Positions 9,110 through 17,505 of a stretch of DNA of 64,000 bases are shown here, one piece after another. The notes under the pieces were generated by a model. The model ran no database searches. It was not told the DNA's origin and was given only the letters and a program-made list of their open reading frames with translations. Both the position numbers and the translations under genes were made by a program. The DNA is taken from assembly GCA_963705955.1 (NCBI GenBank), contig CAVPLH010000006.1, forward strand, positions 372,001 through 436,000. The letters run 5' to 3'. Each line of letters starts with the position of its first letter. Position 1 is the stretch's first letter. This DNA is from WHSW01 sp963705955 (GTDB taxonomy: Bacteria; Actinomycetota; Thermoleophilia; Solirubrobacterales; 70-9).

Positions 9110-9620
9110 CGGATTGCCGCGGGCGGAGCCACCATTGGAGGCAAGCCGCGCCTGGACTCGCCTCGCCGGCAGTGGCGGACGGGCTCGACGGGGTCACCCT
9201 CCACACCCGGGGCTGGCGCTGTGTATCGATCAGGAGCCGATCGCGTTCGACCAGCGCCCTGGCGCCGGGCCGAAAGGCGCCTTGGGGCGGTCGCCGGCGC
9301 GATGCCCTCCCAGGTCTGGCGGACGCTGAGTCACGGGAACTCCGGACCTGCCTCGATGACCCTCCGCACCGCTCAGCGATCTCCACACGCAGCACGACCG
9401 CGGTCGATCGGCATCACGCTTCGGCGCCGCGTGTCACGCGTGGCCTCATCCGCGCTCGCCGAACTCGAACCGTCGTTTTCGTCTAAACTCCTCCTTGACA
9501 CAATCCGCCGGCCGTCGGCGCCGGCAGCACGGTGCTCGCCCGAACCACAGGCACGGAGAAAGTCCCGCCCCCGTGAGATCGGGCTAGAGTCGGTGAGAGC
9601 AGCAACAAAGGAGGGCTCCG
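9110..9620. other. Long intergenic stretch, no supported gene
   Basis: The 511 bases between the aminotransferase and the small monooxygenase-like gene hold open frames, but none has a family pattern, GC3 bias or ribosome site I would trust. The composition is less regular than in the flanking genes, so decayed coding sequence is possible. The stretch ends with a strong AAAGGAGGG ribosome site for the next gene. Confidence 0.4.
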
Positions 9621-9884
9621 ATGTACGCAGTCATCGTTACCGTCGCGATCAGCGACCACGAGGTCGCGGAGAGCCATCTGCGCGAGCACGTGGTGCCCGG
9701 CGTGTCGCAGGCCCCGGGGTTCGTAGCTGGGTACTGGACACGAAAGGACGAGTCGGGATTGGGGATGGTGGTCTTCGAGTCCGAGGACGCCGCCCAGGCC
9801 ATGAGCGAGAGGGTCCCGTCGATGGTTCCTGACGTGGTCACCCTCAAGGACGTTGAGGTGTGCGAGGTCGTAGCGCACGCCTGA
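9621..9884 (+). CDS. Small dimeric alpha/beta-barrel (ABM-like) protein
   Basis: The 87-residue protein has the beta-alpha-beta-beta layout of antibiotic-biosynthesis-monooxygenase/EthD-like domains: a first strand YAVIVTVAI, a helix HEVAESHLREHVVPGV, then PGFVAGYWTRKDESGLGMVVFESEDAAQAM, which matches the GF..gy....d...g..v..f.s.e.A pattern. Such small proteins act as heme-degrading or quinone monooxygenases or as ligand-binding dimers. A very strong ribosome site (AAAGGAGGG, 6 bases before ATG) supports the start. No partner gene is adjacent. Confidence 0.75.
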   Translation: MYAVIVTVAISDHEVAESHLREHVVPGVSQAPGFVAGYWTRKDESGLGMVVFESEDAAQAMSERVPSMVPDVVTLKDVEVCEVVAHA

Positions 9885-9944
9885 CTTGGCGCCAACCGCG
9901 GTTGCAGCGGGCGCAACGAGTGGCGCCGAGGTTCGCTCGACCAA

Positions 9945-10187
9945 CTACAGCTTCGTAACCGAGACGCGCATCGTGCCGCGATCGCAGCTCTGAGCGAACT
10001 GGCCGATCACCCGCTGAATCCCAGCGTCCCCGGCAACGACGACCGTCACCGGTGTGCCCAGGGCCTCGCAGTTGACCTCGAGGAGGAACTGCGGCGGGGA
10101 TGCGGAGGCGGAAGCAGCCAGTCCTCCTCCTATCGCTGCGGATGCGATCGCAACCGCCGCAAGCCGTCCAACGCGCTTTCTCAACAT
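9945..10187 (-). CDS. Small secreted protein of unknown function
   Basis: The ATG at 10187 has a perfect AAGGAGG site 4-5 bases upstream and is preferred over earlier in-frame starts. The 80-residue product has a classical signal peptide (MLRKRVGRLAAVAIASAA, cleavage probably after ASASAS) and a mature domain of about 50 residues with exactly two cysteines (Cys40 and Cys68), likely one disulfide. I recognise no family. It converges on the ABM-like gene, 60 bases away. Confidence 0.65.
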   Translation of the reverse strand: MLRKRVGRLAAVAIASAAIGGGLAASASASPPQFLLEVNCEALGTPVTVVVAGDAGIQRVIGQFAQSCDRGTMRVSVTKL

Positions 10188-10287
10188 GAAACCTCCTTGC
10201 ATCCATGACCCACGATGAGTCGCGTGTCGGGCGACACTCTCACACCGGGCCGGGCACTGCAACCGGTCACGCCGGGGAGCCGCGGCC

Positions 10288-10704
10288 TCACGGCTGCGCC
10301 GCGATCTGCGGGCCGACGACAGTGACCTCGGGGATCGGCTGCTGCGCCCATTGCGGCGGTTCGACCCCGGCCGCCTCGGCGGCGATGCGCGCCCAGTGTC
10401 GCTCGAAGCCCGCGGGCGTGCAGATGAGCAGGTAGCGCGCGGGCGCCTCGCTGTGATTGGCCAGCGTGTGAGGCGCCTTGCGCGGGGCGAAGGAGAGCTC
10501 GCCCGCGCCCTTGGTCACGAGCGCGTCCTCGACCTGGAAGATCAGCTCGCCTTCGACCATGTAGAAGGCCTCGTCGAAGTCGTGTATGTGCAGCGGGGGA
10601 CCGGCGCTTTGCGGCGGGACCACGATCTCGGTCACCGACACGTGGCCGCCGGTCTCCTCGCTGCGCAGCAGGACGTTGGTCTGGAGGCTCAGGGTGGATG
10701 CCAT
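10288..10704 (-). CDS. Cupin-domain protein
   Basis: The 138-residue protein has both cupin motifs. Motif 1 is PPLHIHDFDEAFYMVEGEL (His-x-His...Glu...Gly, residues 36-54), motif 2 is PRKAPHTLANH (about residues 73-83); together they give the His/His/Glu/His metal site of the RmlC-like fold. The last 40 residues (HWARIAAEAAGVEPP...) resemble those of quercetin-dioxygenase-like cupins. A GAAAGAGG ribosome site precedes the ATG. It lies next to a VOC protein, another small metal-dependent fold. Substrate unknown. Confidence 0.82.
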   Translation of the reverse strand: MASTLSLQTNVLLRSEETGGHVSVTEIVVPPQSAGPPLHIHDFDEAFYMVEGELIFQVEDALVTKGAGELSFAPRKAPHTLANHSEAPARYLLICTPAGFERHWARIAAEAAGVEPPQWAQQPIPEVTVVGPQIAAQP

Positions 10705-10746
10705 CGGTTTGACCTCTTTCGGAGTCCGGGTTCGAATGACCAGCGC

Positions 10747-11130
10747 TCAGGCGCCGGCGGGTTGGAACAGCTCGATCGGGTTGCCGGCGGGGTCCTCGAG
10801 CAGGATCTGCTGGCCACCCGGGCCGCTGACGATGTCGTTGCGGAAGGTCAGGCGGGCGGCTCGCAATCGCTCGACCTCGGCCGCGATGTCGTCGACGATG
10901 AAGTGGATGCGGTTCCAGCCTCCCGGCCCGGGGGTGCGGCCGTCGGGCATCGGCCGCCCGGCCGAGCTCGAAGGGCCGCTGAGCAGCAGGCGCAGGTTGC
11001 CGCGCACGACGTCGGCGAACGCCGGCGCGTAATTCGAGCGCACCGTGAAGCCGAAGTGGGCCGTGTAGAAGCCGACCGCCTCCTCGACGTCGTCGACCAT
11101 GTAGCGGACGTTCACGAGCTCATCAGGCAC
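10747..11130 (-). CDS. VOC-superfamily (glyoxalase/bleomycin-resistance-like) protein
   Basis: The 127-residue protein shows the paired beta-alpha-beta-beta-beta modules of the VOC fold: VNVRYMVDDVEEAVGFYTAHFGF at the start and NRIHFIVDDIAAEVERLRAAR in the second half, ending in the typical LEDPAGNPIELFQP. Metal ligand positions include the C-terminal Glu of NPIELF. VOC proteins act as dioxygenases, isomerases or resistance proteins by sequestration. Its start overlaps the end of the ArsR-phosphatase gene by 8 bases, so the two are translationally coupled and probably share an inducing signal. Confidence 0.85.
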   Translation of the reverse strand: MPDELVNVRYMVDDVEEAVGFYTAHFGFTVRSNYAPAFADVVRGNLRLLLSGPSSSAGRPMPDGRTPGPGGWNRIHFIVDDIAAEVERLRAARLTFRNDIVSGPGGQQILLEDPAGNPIELFQPAGA

Positions 11131-11923
11131 GTTCGGTCACCTCCTGGAGGGTGGTGGTCTGTTCGATCGCCTCGATCAGGAAGTCGATCCGAGTTGAAAG
11201 CTCGGTCGCGGTGCGCTCGAACGCGGGCAGCGTCTCCTCGTCGGTTCCGGGGTCGCGCCCAGGGTCGGGGATGCTCCAGTGGATCGCTGCGGGGCCGCCG
11301 GGAAACTCGGGGCAGACCTCGCGCACGCGATCGCAGAGGCTGATCACGTAGTCGAAGCGCTCGTCGGCGAACTCGCTCAGGTGCTTGGACCGACGCCCGG
11401 CGATGTCGATGCCGCGCTCGCGCATCACCCGCACCGCGTTTGGATGCAGCGGCTTGGGGTGACTGCCGGCGCTGACGGCGCTCACGACGCCGTCGGACCG
11501 TCGGTCGGCGAGCGCCTCGGCGATCTGCGAGCGGGCGCTGTTCCCGGTGCAGAGGAAGAGCACGCGCGCGAGTCGGGAGCCGCGTTCGCGCTCGGCGCGT
11601 GGGCGCGGAATCGAGGCCAGGCCGGGGTGCAGCGACACGCCGGCGCTCGAAACCAGCTCGCCGCAGCGGGTCAGATCGAGGACGTAGTACTTGTCGCGGC
11701 CGTCGGCGGCGCTGCGGCGCACCGAGACAAGCCCACCCTCGCGCAGCCGGCGCAGGTGATAGGAGACGAGGCTCTGCCGCCGGCCGGCGAGGCTGCACAA
11801 CTCACCGACCCGCCGATCGCTGCGCGCCAGCTCGCTTAGCAGCCGCCACCGCAACGGGTGTCCCGCCAGTCGCAGGAAACCCGGCGGTGAAGTCTCCTCC
11901 ACTCGGGTGAGAAAAAACATCAA
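11123..11923 (-). CDS. Fusion of ArsR-family repressor and low-molecular-weight phosphatase / arsenate reductase
   Basis: Residues about 14-90 form an ArsR winged helix (LRLAGHPLRWRLLSELARS..., recognition helix RRQSLVSYHLRRLREGGLV, wing DGRDKYYVLDL). Residues 118-260 form an LMW-PTP/ArsC domain with P-loop CTGNSARS (Cys125, Arg131), ending with the general-acid region SIPDPG. The family reduces arsenate or removes phosphate from tyrosine. The repressor part has Cys43 in ELCSL but not the full ELCVCDL arsenite site. No arsenite efflux gene is adjacent. A putative ArsR-type operator overlaps the ATG, suggesting autoregulation of this gene and the coupled VOC gene. Confidence 0.85.
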   Translation of the reverse strand: MMFFLTRVEETSPPGFLRLAGHPLRWRLLSELARSDRRVGELCSLAGRRQSLVSYHLRRLREGGLVSVRRSAADGRDKYYVLDLTRCGELVSSAGVSLHPGLASIPRPRAERERGSRLARVLFLCTGNSARSQIAEALADRRSDGVVSAVSAGSHPKPLHPNAVRVMRERGIDIAGRRSKHLSEFADERFDYVISLCDRVREVCPEFPGGPAAIHWSIPDPGRDPGTDEETLPAFERTATELSTRIDFLIEAIEQTTTLQEVTERA

Positions 11924-11934
11924 TCCAATTTGTT
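11919..11934. promoter_or_regulatory. Putative ArsR-type operator overlapping the start of the fusion gene
   Basis: An AT-rich island in a 70% GC region contains ATCAA-N6-TTGTT, one base from the ArsR-family operator core ATCAA-N6-TTGAT. It overlaps the ATG of the ArsR-phosphatase gene, where binding would block transcription or initiation. Confidence 0.4.
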
Positions 11935-11974
11935 GTATCCCGGAGTGGTGCTCGCTAAACGTCGACGGGACGCC

Positions 11975-13723
11975 TCACGCACCCGACTCGGGTCGACCCG
12001 GGCGAGCGCGCGGGCTGCCCTTCGTGGGTGCGGTCCACTCTGCGCCCGTCTCGCGGCGGAACGCCTCGAGGGCGCTGTCGAGCGTTCGGAAGAAGTGGTC
12101 CGGGTCGAGCGTGCCGATGAGCTCGTAGCGCTCGAGCTTTGCCCGTACGGGGTCCTTGAGCTCGGCGAAGACGAGGGAGGTGCCGCGCGCGTTGACCTCC
12201 TCATCGAGCTCCAGGAGCATGTCAGCGGCCGTGGTGTCGACGTCTGTGATCGGCTCGGCCGCGATGACGATCCAGCGCGGCTTCGGCTCGCCGGCCGCGA
12301 GGCGGCGGATCTGGTCGCGGAACGTCCGCGCGTTCGCGAAGAACAGCGGCGCGTCGAAGCGGAAGATCACGAGGCCGGGGAGCTCCTCGGCATCGGGGTA
12401 CAGGCTGCGGTCGTGATGGCCCTCCATCCCGGGGACCCGCCCGAGGGTGGTCTGGTAGGGCCACCACGCGCGGCGGAACACGTTGAGGATCGACAGCGCC
12501 ACGGCGACGGCGACGCCGGCGAGCACGCCGAGCAGCGCCACGCCGAGGAACGCGGCCATCGAGAGCAGGAACTCGACGCGCCGCTGGTGCCACAGCCGCC
12601 TGGTCCCCGCGATGTCGGCCAGCGACAGGGATGCTGCGATCACGACGGCCGCGAGAGTGGCATCCGGGAGGTTGCGCAGCAGCCCCGGCACGAGCACCAG
12701 CATCAGGACGATCGCCGCTGCTCCGACCAGCCCGGTGAGCTGTGTCTTCGCGCCTGCCTGCTCGGCCACTGCCGTGCGCGACCCGCTCGTGCTGACCGGG
12801 AAGCCCTGGAACAAGCCCGCGCCGACGTTCGCCGCGCCGATCCCGACCATCTCCTTGTTGCCGTCGACTTCCTGGCCGGTTCGGGCCGCGAACGCCGAAG
12901 AGGTGGAGATCGTGTCGGTCAGGGATACCAGTGCGATGCCGAGGGCCCCCGCAACCAGGAGCGGGAGGTCGGACACCGGGCTCGGCCAGGTGGGGGAGGG
13001 CAGCCCCTCGGGCAGGGCCCCGACGAGCGAGACCCCGTGGCCGGAGAGATGGAGCGCCGAGGTCGCGGCGATCGCGGCGACGACCGCGACCAGCACGCCG
13101 GGGATGCGGGGCAGCCAGCGCTGGAGGATCAGGATCAGCGCGAGGCTGACCACCCCCACGGCAGCGGCGGCGGCCACGGCGTCACCCGACGCAAGCCCGC
13201 TGAGGAACTCCCGCGTCTCGTCGATCAGTCCGTCCGCGTCGGTCGAGAAGCCGAAGAGCTTCGGCAGCTGCCCGACCAGGATCGTCAGCGCGAGCCCGTT
13301 CATGTAGCCGATCTGGGTGGGCTTGGACAGCAGGTCCGCAATGAACCCGAGCTTTGCCAGGCCCGCGCCGATCTCGATCGCAGCCACCAGGAGGGCGAGC
13401 ATCGACGCCAGCGCGATCGCACGGTCGGGATCCCCGCCGGATCCGATGATCGGCAGGAGCGTCGCCGCGATCATCGGCCCGAGTGAGGAGTCCGGGCCCA
13501 GAACGAGGATGCGAGAGGGGCCGAACGCCGCGTAGCCGATCAGGCAGAAGACCGTCGTGTACAGGCCGGTGATCGCGGGCAGGCCCGCCAGCTGCGCGTA
13601 GGCCATTCCCTGAGGAACCAGGAGCGTGCTCAGGACGAGACCGGCGACCAGATCGTGGCGCAGCCACGACCTGCGATAGGAGGCGAGCGAGCGTGCGCCC
13701 GGCATCCATCCCGGCGGCTTCAT
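11975..13723 (-). CDS. SulP-family anion (sulfate/bicarbonate) transporter with STAS domain
   Basis: The 582-residue protein has the SulP hallmark LVAGLVLSTLLVPQGMAYAQLAGL near residue 25, followed by GLYTTVFCLIGYAAFGPSR and GPDSSLGPM, about 12-14 membrane segments, then a cytoplasmic STAS domain (about residues 435-560, with FRFDAPLFFANARTF). SulP proteins move sulfate, bicarbonate or other anions, usually with Na+ or H+. No sulfur-assimilation genes flank it, so the anion is undetermined. It precedes the ArsR-phosphatase gene by 51 bases on the same strand. Confidence 0.9.
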   Translation of the reverse strand: MKPPGWMPGARSLASYRRSWLRHDLVAGLVLSTLLVPQGMAYAQLAGLPAITGLYTTVFCLIGYAAFGPSRILVLGPDSSLGPMIAATLLPIIGSGGDPDRAIALASMLALLVAAIEIGAGLAKLGFIADLLSKPTQIGYMNGLALTILVGQLPKLFGFSTDADGLIDETREFLSGLASGDAVAAAAAVGVVSLALILILQRWLPRIPGVLVAVVAAIAATSALHLSGHGVSLVGALPEGLPSPTWPSPVSDLPLLVAGALGIALVSLTDTISTSSAFAARTGQEVDGNKEMVGIGAANVGAGLFQGFPVSTSGSRTAVAEQAGAKTQLTGLVGAAAIVLMLVLVPGLLRNLPDATLAAVVIAASLSLADIAGTRRLWHQRRVEFLLSMAAFLGVALLGVLAGVAVAVALSILNVFRRAWWPYQTTLGRVPGMEGHHDRSLYPDAEELPGLVIFRFDAPLFFANARTFRDQIRRLAAGEPKPRWIVIAAEPITDVDTTAADMLLELDEEVNARGTSLVFAELKDPVRAKLERYELIGTLDPDHFFRTLDSALEAFRRETGAEWTAPTKGSPRARPGRPESGA

Positions 13724-13804
13724 GAGCGCTTGACCGAGGTCAACCCGACGGGACGATATCCGTAGGCTGGGAACCAGTAGCCAGTCCCTGCGTCGGAGCC
13801 AGAG

Positions 13805-14740
13805 GTGGACAAGAAGCGCCGCAAGCGGTTAGAGGAGTTCATCGCGCCGTTCCGGGTGAAGCCGGGATCGCAGGTGACCCTGGGGAAGGACTTCGATCCG
13901 GCGTTCAAGGCAGGGGTGAAGAAAAAGGATGAGGGGGCGGAGCTGCTCGCCGAGGGGGTGCGTCTGCTGTCGGAGTACCAGGCGCGCCTCGCCGCTCAGG
14001 ACACCTGGGGCGTCGTCGTCGTCATCCAGGGCCTCGACTCGGCCGGCAAGGACGGGACGATCCGCCACGTGATGAGCGGCGTCAATCCGCAGGGCGTCGC
14101 GGTCCACAGCTTCAAGGTCCCGTCGGCCGAGGAGCTCCACCACGACTTTCTGTGGCGCTACACGCGCGGCCTGCCGGAGCGCGGCCAGATCGGCATCTTC
14201 AACCGGTCCCACTACGAGGAGGTGCTGGTGGTCCGTGTCCACTCCGAGGTCCTCGAGCGCCAGAGGCTGCCCGACGCGGCGAGGGAGGGGGACGTCTGGA
14301 CGCGGCGCTATCGCTCCATCAACGACTGGGAGCGTCACCTCACCGAGAACGGCTTCCGCGTCGTCAAGCTCTGCCTGAACCTCTCGAAGGAGGAGCAGCG
14401 CCGCCGCCTGCTGCGGCGAATCGACCTCCCGGACCACAACTGGAAGTTCTCGGAGGCGGACATCAGGGAGCGGAAGCTGTGGGATCCGTACCAGGAGGCG
14501 TTCTCCGAGATGCTCACCCACACGAGCACCGAATGGGCGCCGTGGCACGTGATTCCCGCTGACCGCAAGTGGTTCGCACGGATCGGCGCGGCGGCGGTGC
14601 TCGTGAATGCCCTGATCGAGATCGATCCTCGGTATCCGACGATCACCAATAAGCAGCGGCAGGCGCTCCACGAGGTCAAGCGGGGCCTCGAGGCGGAGGC
14701 GCCGACGGGTGCCGCTCGCGATCCCTTCGAGGCGGAGTGA
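13805..14740 (+). CDS. ppk2: Polyphosphate kinase 2 (PPK2 family)
   Basis: The 311-residue protein carries Walker A in VIQGLDSAGKDGTIRHVM (about residues 76-93), Walker B/lid residues in IGIFNRSHYEEVLVVRVH, and the RIDLPDHNWKFSEADIRERKLWDPY segment typical of PPK2. PPK2 enzymes transfer phosphate between polyphosphate and nucleotides. One-domain length and the N-terminal RVKPGSQVTL segment resemble class I/III enzymes that phosphorylate AMP or ADP; the class is not certain. The start is GTG. It may be cotranscribed with the following DUF1801 gene 17 bases downstream. Confidence 0.9.
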   Translation: MDKKRRKRLEEFIAPFRVKPGSQVTLGKDFDPAFKAGVKKKDEGAELLAEGVRLLSEYQARLAAQDTWGVVVVIQGLDSAGKDGTIRHVMSGVNPQGVAVHSFKVPSAEELHHDFLWRYTRGLPERGQIGIFNRSHYEEVLVVRVHSEVLERQRLPDAAREGDVWTRRYRSINDWERHLTENGFRVVKLCLNLSKEEQRRRLLRRIDLPDHNWKFSEADIRERKLWDPYQEAFSEMLTHTSTEWAPWHVIPADRKWFARIGAAAVLVNALIEIDPRYPTITNKQRQALHEVKRGLEAEAPTGAARDPFEAE

Positions 14741-14757
14741 CCTAGAGGTGCTTCGCA

Positions 14758-15249
14758 ATGGCTGAGAGGAAAGCTGCAAAGAAGGGCACGCAGCGGTCCG
14801 CCAAGAGCACCACCGGCAAGGCGTCCAAGGGATTCACGGACGAGGAACGAGCCGCGATGAAGGAGCGCGCCCGAGAGCTGAAGGCGGCCGGGCGCCGCGG
14901 CCGGCGCGCGGGCAAGGCGGACGGGGAAAGCGACGTGCTCGCGAAGATCGCCGAGATGCCGAAACCGGATCGCGCTATGGCCGAGCGGCTCCATGCGATC
15001 ATCAAAGCCAGCGCCCCGGCCCTCTCGCCGAGAACCTGGTACGGGATGCCCGCGTACGCCAAGGACGGCAACGTCGTCTGCTTCTTCCAAAGCGCGCAGA
15101 AGTTCAAAGCGAGGTACGCGACGTTCGGCTTCAGCGACAAGGCGAACCTCGACGAAGGCGACATGTGGCCGACCGCCTTCGCGCTGAAGGAGTTGACCGC
15201 CGCCGAAGAGGCAAGGATCGGCGCGCTCGTGAAGAAAGCGGTGAGCTGA
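14758..15249 (+). CDS. DUF1801 (YdhG-like) protein with basic N-terminal tail
   Basis: The C-terminal ~110 residues match DUF1801: LHAIIKASAPALSPRTWYGMPAYAKDGNVV and later DEGDMWPTAFALKEL. The first ~60 residues are Lys/Arg/Ala-rich (AERKAAKKGTQRSAK...), low complexity and probably disordered. DUF1801 has an iron-chaperone-like (frataxin-type) or SCP-like fold; its function is not established. The gene follows ppk2 closely, with GAGGTG upstream of the ATG. Confidence 0.78.
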   Translation: MAERKAAKKGTQRSAKSTTGKASKGFTDEERAAMKERARELKAAGRRGRRAGKADGESDVLAKIAEMPKPDRAMAERLHAIIKASAPALSPRTWYGMPAYAKDGNVVCFFQSAQKFKARYATFGFSDKANLDEGDMWPTAFALKELTAAEEARIGALVKKAVS

Positions 15250-15327
15250 GGACTGAGCTCGCGACCGGCCCCCGCGGCCTCCTCGGTGACCTCGGGCCGA
15301 CGGTCTGGCGACGTACACGGTGGCGAT

Positions 15328-16233
15328 CTACGTCGCCAGGGTCAGCACCAGTTTCCCACGGACGTGGCCGCCCTCGCTGAGCTCGTGCGCGCGCTTCACA
15401 TCGGCGAGCGGCATCGTCTCGGCGATCTCCACCCGCGCGCGCCCGCTTGCCACGAGCTCGGCGATCGCCGGGAGCTGCGCTGACTTCGGGCTCATCACCA
15501 GCAGCTCAGCGCGAACGCCACGCTCGCGCGCGGCCTCCTCGGGCGGGGCGGCGGCGATCGTGATCAGGATCCCGCCCTCGCGTAGAGCCGGGAGCAGCGA
15601 GGCGGTTGTGTCGCCGCCGACGGTGTCGAGCGCAACGTCGGCGTCGTGAACCGCGGCACCGACATCCTCTTGGGTGTAGTCCACGAACTCGTCGGCGCCC
15701 AAGCCGAGCACGAAGTCGCGGCTGCGTGTGGAGCCGGTTGCAATCGCTCGCGCATCCGCCACCTTTGCGAACTGGACGGCGAAATGGCCGACCCCTCCGC
15801 CACCACCTGCGACGAGAGCCGTCTGCCCGCGTTGCAGTCCACCTCGGTCGAACAGAGCCTGCCACGCCGTCAGCCCGGAGGCGGGGATGGCCGCCGCCTG
15901 CTCGTGGCTCACGTTCTCGGGCTTCTTCGCGATCTCCGCGGCGGACGCGGTCGAGTACTCCGCGTATCCGCCGCTCGCCGACGTGCCGAACACCTGGTCA
16001 CCGTCGGCGAAGTCGTCGGCGCGCGAGGTCTCGACCGTGCCCGACACGTCGACCCCGAGCACCTTCGGGAGCGGCGCACTCGCGAGCCCTCGGCGGTACT
16101 TCCAGTCGACCGGGTTGACGGACGCGGCGTGGACCCGAATCAGCACCTCGCCGTCGCCGGGCTCGGGCGGATCGATCTCCTCGTAGTGCAGGACGTCGGG
16201 GCCACCGATCTCGTGAATGACCACCGCGCGCAT
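15328..16233 (-). CDS. Quinone-oxidoreductase-like MDR protein (zinc-free NADPH dehydrogenase)
   Basis: The 301-residue medium-chain dehydrogenase/reductase begins MRAVVIHEIGGPDVL, has the catalytic-domain signature VHAASVNPVDWKYRRG and a nucleotide-binding loop VAGGGGGVGHFAVQFAK. It lacks the Cys/His zinc ligands of alcohol dehydrogenases, so it belongs to the quinone-oxidoreductase branch that reduces quinones or enones with NADPH. A GGAGGAGAC ribosome site precedes the ATG. A second MDR protein of the same branch lies at 41.4 kb. Confidence 0.85.
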   Translation of the reverse strand: MRAVVIHEIGGPDVLHYEEIDPPEPGDGEVLIRVHAASVNPVDWKYRRGLASAPLPKVLGVDVSGTVETSRADDFADGDQVFGTSASGGYAEYSTASAAEIAKKPENVSHEQAAAIPASGLTAWQALFDRGGLQRGQTALVAGGGGGVGHFAVQFAKVADARAIATGSTRSRDFVLGLGADEFVDYTQEDVGAAVHDADVALDTVGGDTTASLLPALREGGILITIAAAPPEEAARERGVRAELLVMSPKSAQLPAIAELVASGRARVEIAETMPLADVKRAHELSEGGHVRGKLVLTLAT

Positions 16234-16338
16234 AGGAAGTCTCCTCCCCGGTCGGACAGAGGTTCGTCAGTGGACCCTTGAGAAGGTACCCGGTACAGAC
16301 GCAGATGCCGTCTGAGGGCAGCGCTACGGTGCCTCATC

Positions 16339-16987
16339 GTGTCGGATATCGCGATAGCACTGGTGGGCGCAGGAGTCGGGGCCGCGATCAGCATCGCGTC
16401 AAGCTGGCTGAGGGGTAGACAGGATCAGAACGGGGCTCTCGACCTTCTGATGACACAGGACGAGCGGGCCACCGTCAGAGGCATTCTCGCCGCCTTGCAC
16501 GGCTACTCGGTGAGCCTCTGGGAGGTCAGCCCCAAGTCGTACGGAAAGCTGCTCAACAGCTGGCATGACCTGATCGCCGACCCCTCGGCGACGGTCCGCG
16601 ATCGTGAGCTACGGGACAAGGGTCGACGTTGGTGGCCAGGTGATCCTGATGGCGAATCTGGCCGGCGACGACACGTATACGACGTACGCGATTCAGACAG
16701 CAATCGCGGATGTCCAGGGGTGGGGCAGAAGTTGGTTGAGGCGAGAGGCGATTCCCGCAGCGCTGCTACCCGGGACTCCGGGCGAGGTCAGCGAATTGGT
16801 AGTCGGCGCAGGCGGAATCGATTTCACGCCGCTCAACGAGCACCTCGGGAACGCCCTGATCCCAGCGGCCGAAGAGGGTGTCGCTGCTCCACCAGCCGAA
16901 CAACCGGGCCAGCAGCTGAGAGAGGCGCATTCGCCTCCGGGCCTGGGCGGCACGTCTCAGTCCGGCGTCGAGCGGGCCGCAGCGTAA
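16339..16987 (+). CDS. Hypothetical membrane-anchored protein, frame changes once (+1)
   Basis: The GTG at 16339 (TACGGT 8 bases upstream) begins MSDIAIALVGAGVGAAISIA, one likely membrane helix, then RGRQDQNGALDLLMTQDERATVRGILAAL. Up to about base 16600 the composition looks natural; beyond it this frame becomes Arg-rich noise, while the +1 frame reads VSYGTRVDVGGQVILMANLAGDDTYTTY and ends at 16987. I read this as one gene of about 215 residues with an extra base near 16598-16604. No family recognised; two separate overlapping genes are the alternative. Confidence 0.5.
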
Positions 16988-17035
16988 CCGCGGCTCAGCG
17001 GGCGCTTCCCGGTTTGGAGGGATACCGTTGGGCGC

Positions 17036-17458
17036 ATGGAACGGCGAGCGATCAACGAGGGCGCTCCGAAGCAGATGGCTGAGGCCGGCCCAACCGGTGT
17101 CGAGTTCGCCCGTGCGCTCGCCGCCAAGGACGATGGCCGGATCCTCGAGCTGATCCACCCGGAGATCGATTTCCGCGGGATGACTCCGAACCGCAGTTGG
17201 GAGGCGAGCGATGCCGACGCGGTCATCTCGATCGTGCTGAGCCGGTGGTTCGAGGAGTCCGACGAGATCGAGGCGCTCGAATGGCTCGAGAGCGACGCCT
17301 TCGCCGATCGCGAGCGGGTCGGCTACAGGTTTCGCGTCCGCAACCCGGAGGGCCGCTTTCTCGTCGAGCAGCAGGCTTATCTATCCGCCGACGACGGGCG
17401 GATCGTCTGGATGCGCGTTCTCTGCTCGGGCTTCCGCCCGGACACCTCACCGCAATAG
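17036..17458 (+). CDS. NTF2/SnoaL-like protein
   Basis: The 140-residue protein has the pattern VEFARALAAKDDGRILELIHPEIDFRGMTPNRSWEA, typical of nuclear-transport-factor-2-like domains (short helix, then beta strands lining a pocket). No catalytic residues can be named. ATG at 17036 has TACCGT at a 7-base gap and no ribosome site, suggesting leaderless translation. Followed by a second NTF2-like gene 47 bases on, perhaps an old tandem duplication, although the two share little direct sequence. Confidence 0.7.
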   Translation: MERRAINEGAPKQMAEAGPTGVEFARALAAKDDGRILELIHPEIDFRGMTPNRSWEASDADAVISIVLSRWFEESDEIEALEWLESDAFADRERVGYRFRVRNPEGRFLVEQQAYLSADDGRIVWMRVLCSGFRPDTSPQ

Positions 17459-17505
17459 CGCCGGTGCGTCGCGCCGCTGGTGGATCGCGAGATACTGAGC
17501 GGGCA

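Noticed and set aside
9262..9284. Inverted repeat GGCGCC...GGCGCC in the 9.1-9.6 kb gap.
   Set aside because: Six-base self-palindromes are expected often at this GC content; no T-run or functional context supports a terminator or operator.
9160..9330. Weak resemblance to a glycosyltransferase fragment (TLHTRGWRCVSI, then EPIAFDQ in another frame).
   Set aside because: Two short pieces in different frames with no motif such as DxD or QxxRW; too little to call a pseudogene.
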